DNA of 16,101 nt, taken from contig JBBILO010000018.1 of NCBI GenBank assembly GCA_037444855.1, positions 1-16,101 on the forward strand. Direction: 5' to 3'. Shown in pieces: positions 14,401 through 16,101 of this stretch. Position 1 is the first letter of the stretch; the number at the start of each line of letters is the position of its first letter. The translations under genes and the position numbers were made by a program. Below the pieces are notes generated by a model. That model was given only the letters and a program-made list of their open reading frames with translations. It ran no database searches and was not told where the DNA came from. The stretch comes from JBBILO01 sp037444855. GTDB lineage: Bacteria > Patescibacteriota > Microgenomatia > UBA1406 > GWC2-37-13.

Positions 14401-15360
14401 TTATTTCACTTGATGAATATTTTTCTTTTCACCGACATATCCACCAGAGACACTCAAAGGAGCTTTTAATGGTGGATGATATTGGTAATCAACTAATTCA
14501 ACATACTCTGGTTTGAATTCATTAATTGTTTTAAACTCAGCGGTAAAGCGAATTTTTGGAAAAGGATAAGGCTTTCTTTTAATCTGTTCTTTTGCTTGTT
14601 CGATATGCATTTCATAAAGATGGACATCGCCAAAAGTGTGGATAAATTCTCCTGGTTGATAACCAGTAATCTTAGCAATAATTAAAGTCAAAAGGGCATA
14701 AGAGGCGATATTAAAAGGAACGCCAAGAAAAATATCAGCACTTCGTTGGTAAAGTTGAAGAGACAAGCGACCACTATTCACATTTAACTGATAAAGATTA
14801 TGACAGATAGGAAAATGAGAAGTGTCTTCGTAGCGAGCCATCGTGTAAAGATATTCCGGATTCCATGAAGTGACTAAAGCATTATGAGCATTGGGATCTT
14901 TTTTAATTTCATTAATTGCCCATTGAAGTTGGTCGATTGTTTTTCCATAACGAGTCGGCCAGCGACGCCAGAGTTCGCCATAAATCTTTGGTAACTCGCC
15001 CCATTTTTGAGCAAATTTTTTGTCATTTTTTATTTTTTCAATAAACTCATCTTTTTGAATTTTGGATTTTGGATTTCGGATTTTATAAATTCGATATGGA
15101 TAGTCATCCCAAATATGAACATTATGATCAACTAAATATTTAATATTTGACCGCCCTGATAAAAACCAAAAAAGCTCATATAAGACCCCTTTCCAATAAA
15201 CTTTTTTTGTTGTTAAAAGAGGAAAATCTTTGGATAAATCAAAACGAATTTGTCGACCAAAAAGGGAATAAGAAATATCGCCTGTTCCCAAGTCTTTCTT
15301 CTTCACCCCTTTTTCTAAAATTTCTTTAATTAAGTTAAGATATTGATATTCCGGATGCAT
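14401..15360 (-). CDS. thyA: Thymidylate synthase family protein (ThyA), altered phosphate site
   Basis: 319 residues, similar to the longer Lactobacillus casei-type ThyA, which makes dTMP from dUMP with methylene-tetrahydrofolate. Present: Glu62 (YELFWFLSG), nucleophile Cys186 (FPICHNLYQ), Arg206-Ser207 and Asp209 (LYQRSADIFLGVPFNIASYALL), Asn217, which sets uracil specificity, and His247/Tyr249 (GDVHLY). Unusual: the Arg of the KxDRTGTG loop is Leu24, the paired Arg of DPxSRR is His159-Asn160, and an extra segment RYEDTSHF precedes the Cys, with PICH for PPCH. So only one of four dUMP-phosphate arginines remains. Residues 94-102 are encoded by a short intergenic-type repeat. The start is the ATG at 15360, giving the usual N-terminus; in-frame TTG codons at 15366 and 15369 are alternatives. 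No promoter or Shine-Dalgarno is evident. It is followed 1 bp later by folA. Whether it still uses dUMP is open. Confidence 0.88.
   Translation of the reverse strand: MHPEYQYLNLIKEILEKGVKKKDLGTGDISYSLFGRQIRFDLSKDFPLLTTKKVYWKGVLYELFWFLSGRSNIKYLVDHNVHIWDDYPYRIYKIRNPKSKIQKDEFIEKIKNDKKFAQKWGELPKIYGELWRRWPTRYGKTIDQLQWAINEIKKDPNAHNALVTSWNPEYLYTMARYEDTSHFPICHNLYQLNVNSGRLSLQLYQRSADIFLGVPFNIASYALLTLIIAKITGYQPGEFIHTFGDVHLYEMHIEQAKEQIKRKPYPFPKIRFTAEFKTINEFKPEYVELVDYQYHPPLKAPLSVSGGYVGEKKNIHQVK
15055..15081. repeat. Intergenic-type repeat inside the thyA frame
   Basis: Three tandem GGATTTYG-like units (GGATTTTG, GGATTTCG, GGATTTTA, from 15063) after TTGAATTTT encode the peptide IRNPKSKIQ (residues 94-102 of ThyA). 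The same kind of short TCCAAA-rich unit fills intergenic DNA at about 8375-8412. The site lies in the length-variable insertion of the ThyA small domain. Confidence 0.5.
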
Positions 15361-15363
15361 AGA

Positions 15364-15426
15364 CAACAAACATCAAACATCGAACATTAAACCCCAAAGG
15401 GTAATTTTGAGACATAAAACATAAAG
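15364..15426. repeat. Second copy of the AACCCC/GACATAAAAC repeat
   Basis: AACCCCAAAGG (15390-15400) and GACATAAAAC (15411-15420) match 8306-8336 with the same 21-bp offset and the same orientation. They are preceded by CATCAAACATCGAACAT direct units. Both copies lie just upstream of a minus-strand gene (thyA here, dprA there). The remainder of the spacer to 15520 is AT-rich. Confidence 0.55.
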
Positions 15427-15520
15427 CCCAAACAAGATCTATCCAGAATTTAACATCTATATATTTTTAAACATTTCAATTGCATTTCTTCATTGTCCGT
15501 TATTCTTTATTCATTATTAA

Positions 15521-16057
15521 TTAAATTTGTTTCTCCCTTTTTTCCGTTGTTACCCTTCCACCTTGCCATTGACCGCGATAGGAAGTGGCACCTGAGACTT
15601 GGTGAAAAACCGCAAAAACAAACCTTGCTCCTAAATCAATTTTTACTTCGATCGGCCCTTCATTTTTCAAACCAAAGGTTAATTTTCCTTGATAACCAGG
15701 TTGAGCAATACCGGTTATTAAAAATAGACCCGATCGAAAAGTGGTTGTTCTTGGAATAAAGGTAGCACAGATATTTAAAGGAAGATTTATTTTTTCAATA
15801 GTGGTAACCAAATAATAATTATTCGGTTTAATAATAATTGATGATGGTTTGTTGGGAACGTATTTAGCGATTAGTTTTATCTTCGGTGTTTCTCTTTCAA
15901 TAATACCAAGATAGGCTTTTCCTTCAATTTGATAAACCTCACCCAATCGTAAATCAAAACCGGCGCCTTCTGGATTGGTTAATTCTCTTTGGTCGAGATT
16001 TTCAACGAGATTATTTTTTTTAACTAAAGAAAGAAGTTTTTTTGGGCCAATAATCAT
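15521..16057 (-). CDS. dCTP deaminase/dUTPase-superfamily protein lacking catalytic acids
   Basis: A 178-residue protein of the trimeric Dcd/Dut fold. Family marks: GAGFDLRLGEVY (31-42), PRTTTFRSGL (102-111) in place of the GRSSLxRxG signature, GIAQPGYQGKLTFGLKNEG (116-134), LGARFVFAVFHQ (142-153), and a C-terminal YRGQWQGG (160-167) matching the KYQGQ closing motif of dCTP deaminases. In E. coli Dcd and the M. jannaschii bifunctional enzyme the corresponding IDPGW...LEF/IDAGF...LEI segment carries an Asp and the catalytic Glu; here they are Gln119 and Gly129. Known reaction: dCTP to dUTP (and on to dUMP). This protein may instead bind nucleotides without turnover, or use another mechanism. 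It lies 160 bp upstream of thyA on the same strand, so a dUMP/dTMP link is plausible. The start is the ATG at 16057, with no Shine-Dalgarno. Confidence 0.78.
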   Translation of the reverse strand: MIIGPKKLLSLVKKNNLVENLDQRELTNPEGAGFDLRLGEVYQIEGKAYLGIIERETPKIKLIAKYVPNKPSSIIIKPNNYYLVTTIEKINLPLNICATFIPRTTTFRSGLFLITGIAQPGYQGKLTFGLKNEGPIEVKIDLGARFVFAVFHQVSGATSYRGQWQGGRVTTEKREKQI

Positions 16058-16101
16058 ATTTATTTTTTAAGTAAAAATTTAAAGCATCACTTTTTCTTCC
16101 A
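16058..16101. other. Right-edge spacer
   Basis: The last 44 bp hold no gene I can support. On the minus strand the edge contains stop codons in two frames (TGA and TAA), so the tail of an upstream gene may lie here, but there is too little of it to identify. Confidence 0.2.

Noticed and set aside
457..15732. Apparent excess of CGATCG (about six sites), reminiscent of cyanobacterial HIP1
   Set aside because: Four of the sites lie in ordinary codons and the count is too small to judge in one window. Only the two sites at the centres of spacer dyads are reported.
1..16101. Recoded UGA (code 25) as in Gracilibacteria/SR1
   Set aside because: mscS and dprA both end at TGA exactly where their families' sequence ends, and no internal in-frame TGA is needed in any conserved gene.

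Overview
The window is AT-rich, densely packed DNA that reads as a small-genome bacterium of the Candidate Phyla Radiation (Patescibacteria), most likely of the Microgenomates type. Supporting signs are the reduced, divergent versions of core enzymes, the very short spacers and tail-to-tail gene overlaps, and the lack of Shine-Dalgarno sites at most starts. Intergenic DNA is filled with degenerate short tandem repeats, and there is a cohesin-domain surface protein and a VirB6/TrbL-like membrane protein. TGA ends two genes here, so the UGA-glycine code of Gracilibacteria/SR1 does not apply. The phylum assignment is inference; the window has no rRNA or ribosomal-protein marker.

Layout. Positions 1-4419 are a cell-envelope block: a large membrane protein on the minus strand that runs off the left edge (no stop within 596 codons), a divergently transcribed membrane-anchored protein with beta-sandwich repeats, and a convergent cohesin-type surface protein ending in an LPTSG sorting-like tail. 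After a 433-bp repeat-rich spacer come rpiB (+), ychF (-), a minimal MscS channel (+) and dprA (-). A second repeat-rich spacer precedes a carbon-metabolism run on the plus strand: an rpe-like epimerase, eno and gpmA. A CPBP membrane protease (+) and comM/yifB (-) converge with a 4-bp gap. The right end is a minus-strand nucleotide block: a dCTP deaminase/dUTPase-family protein, thyA and folA, the last two separated by 1 bp.

How the genes fit together. RpiB and the Rpe-like protein interconvert pentose phosphates; GpmA and enolase carry out lower glycolysis. DprA and ComM are both dedicated to natural transformation. ThyA, DHFR and the Dcd-like protein would form a dTMP/folate unit, but ThyA lacks three of the four arginines that hold the dUMP phosphate, and the Dcd-like protein lacks both catalytic acidic residues of its family.

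The most interesting signals are four. First, a -10-like hexamer lies 6-8 bp before the start codon of most genes, a pattern expected for leaderless mRNAs. Second, the dTMP-synthesis genes carry active-site changes. Third, two large dyad symmetries in separate spacers share an ACGATCGT centre. Fourth, a family of intergenic repeats appears to have entered the thyA reading frame.
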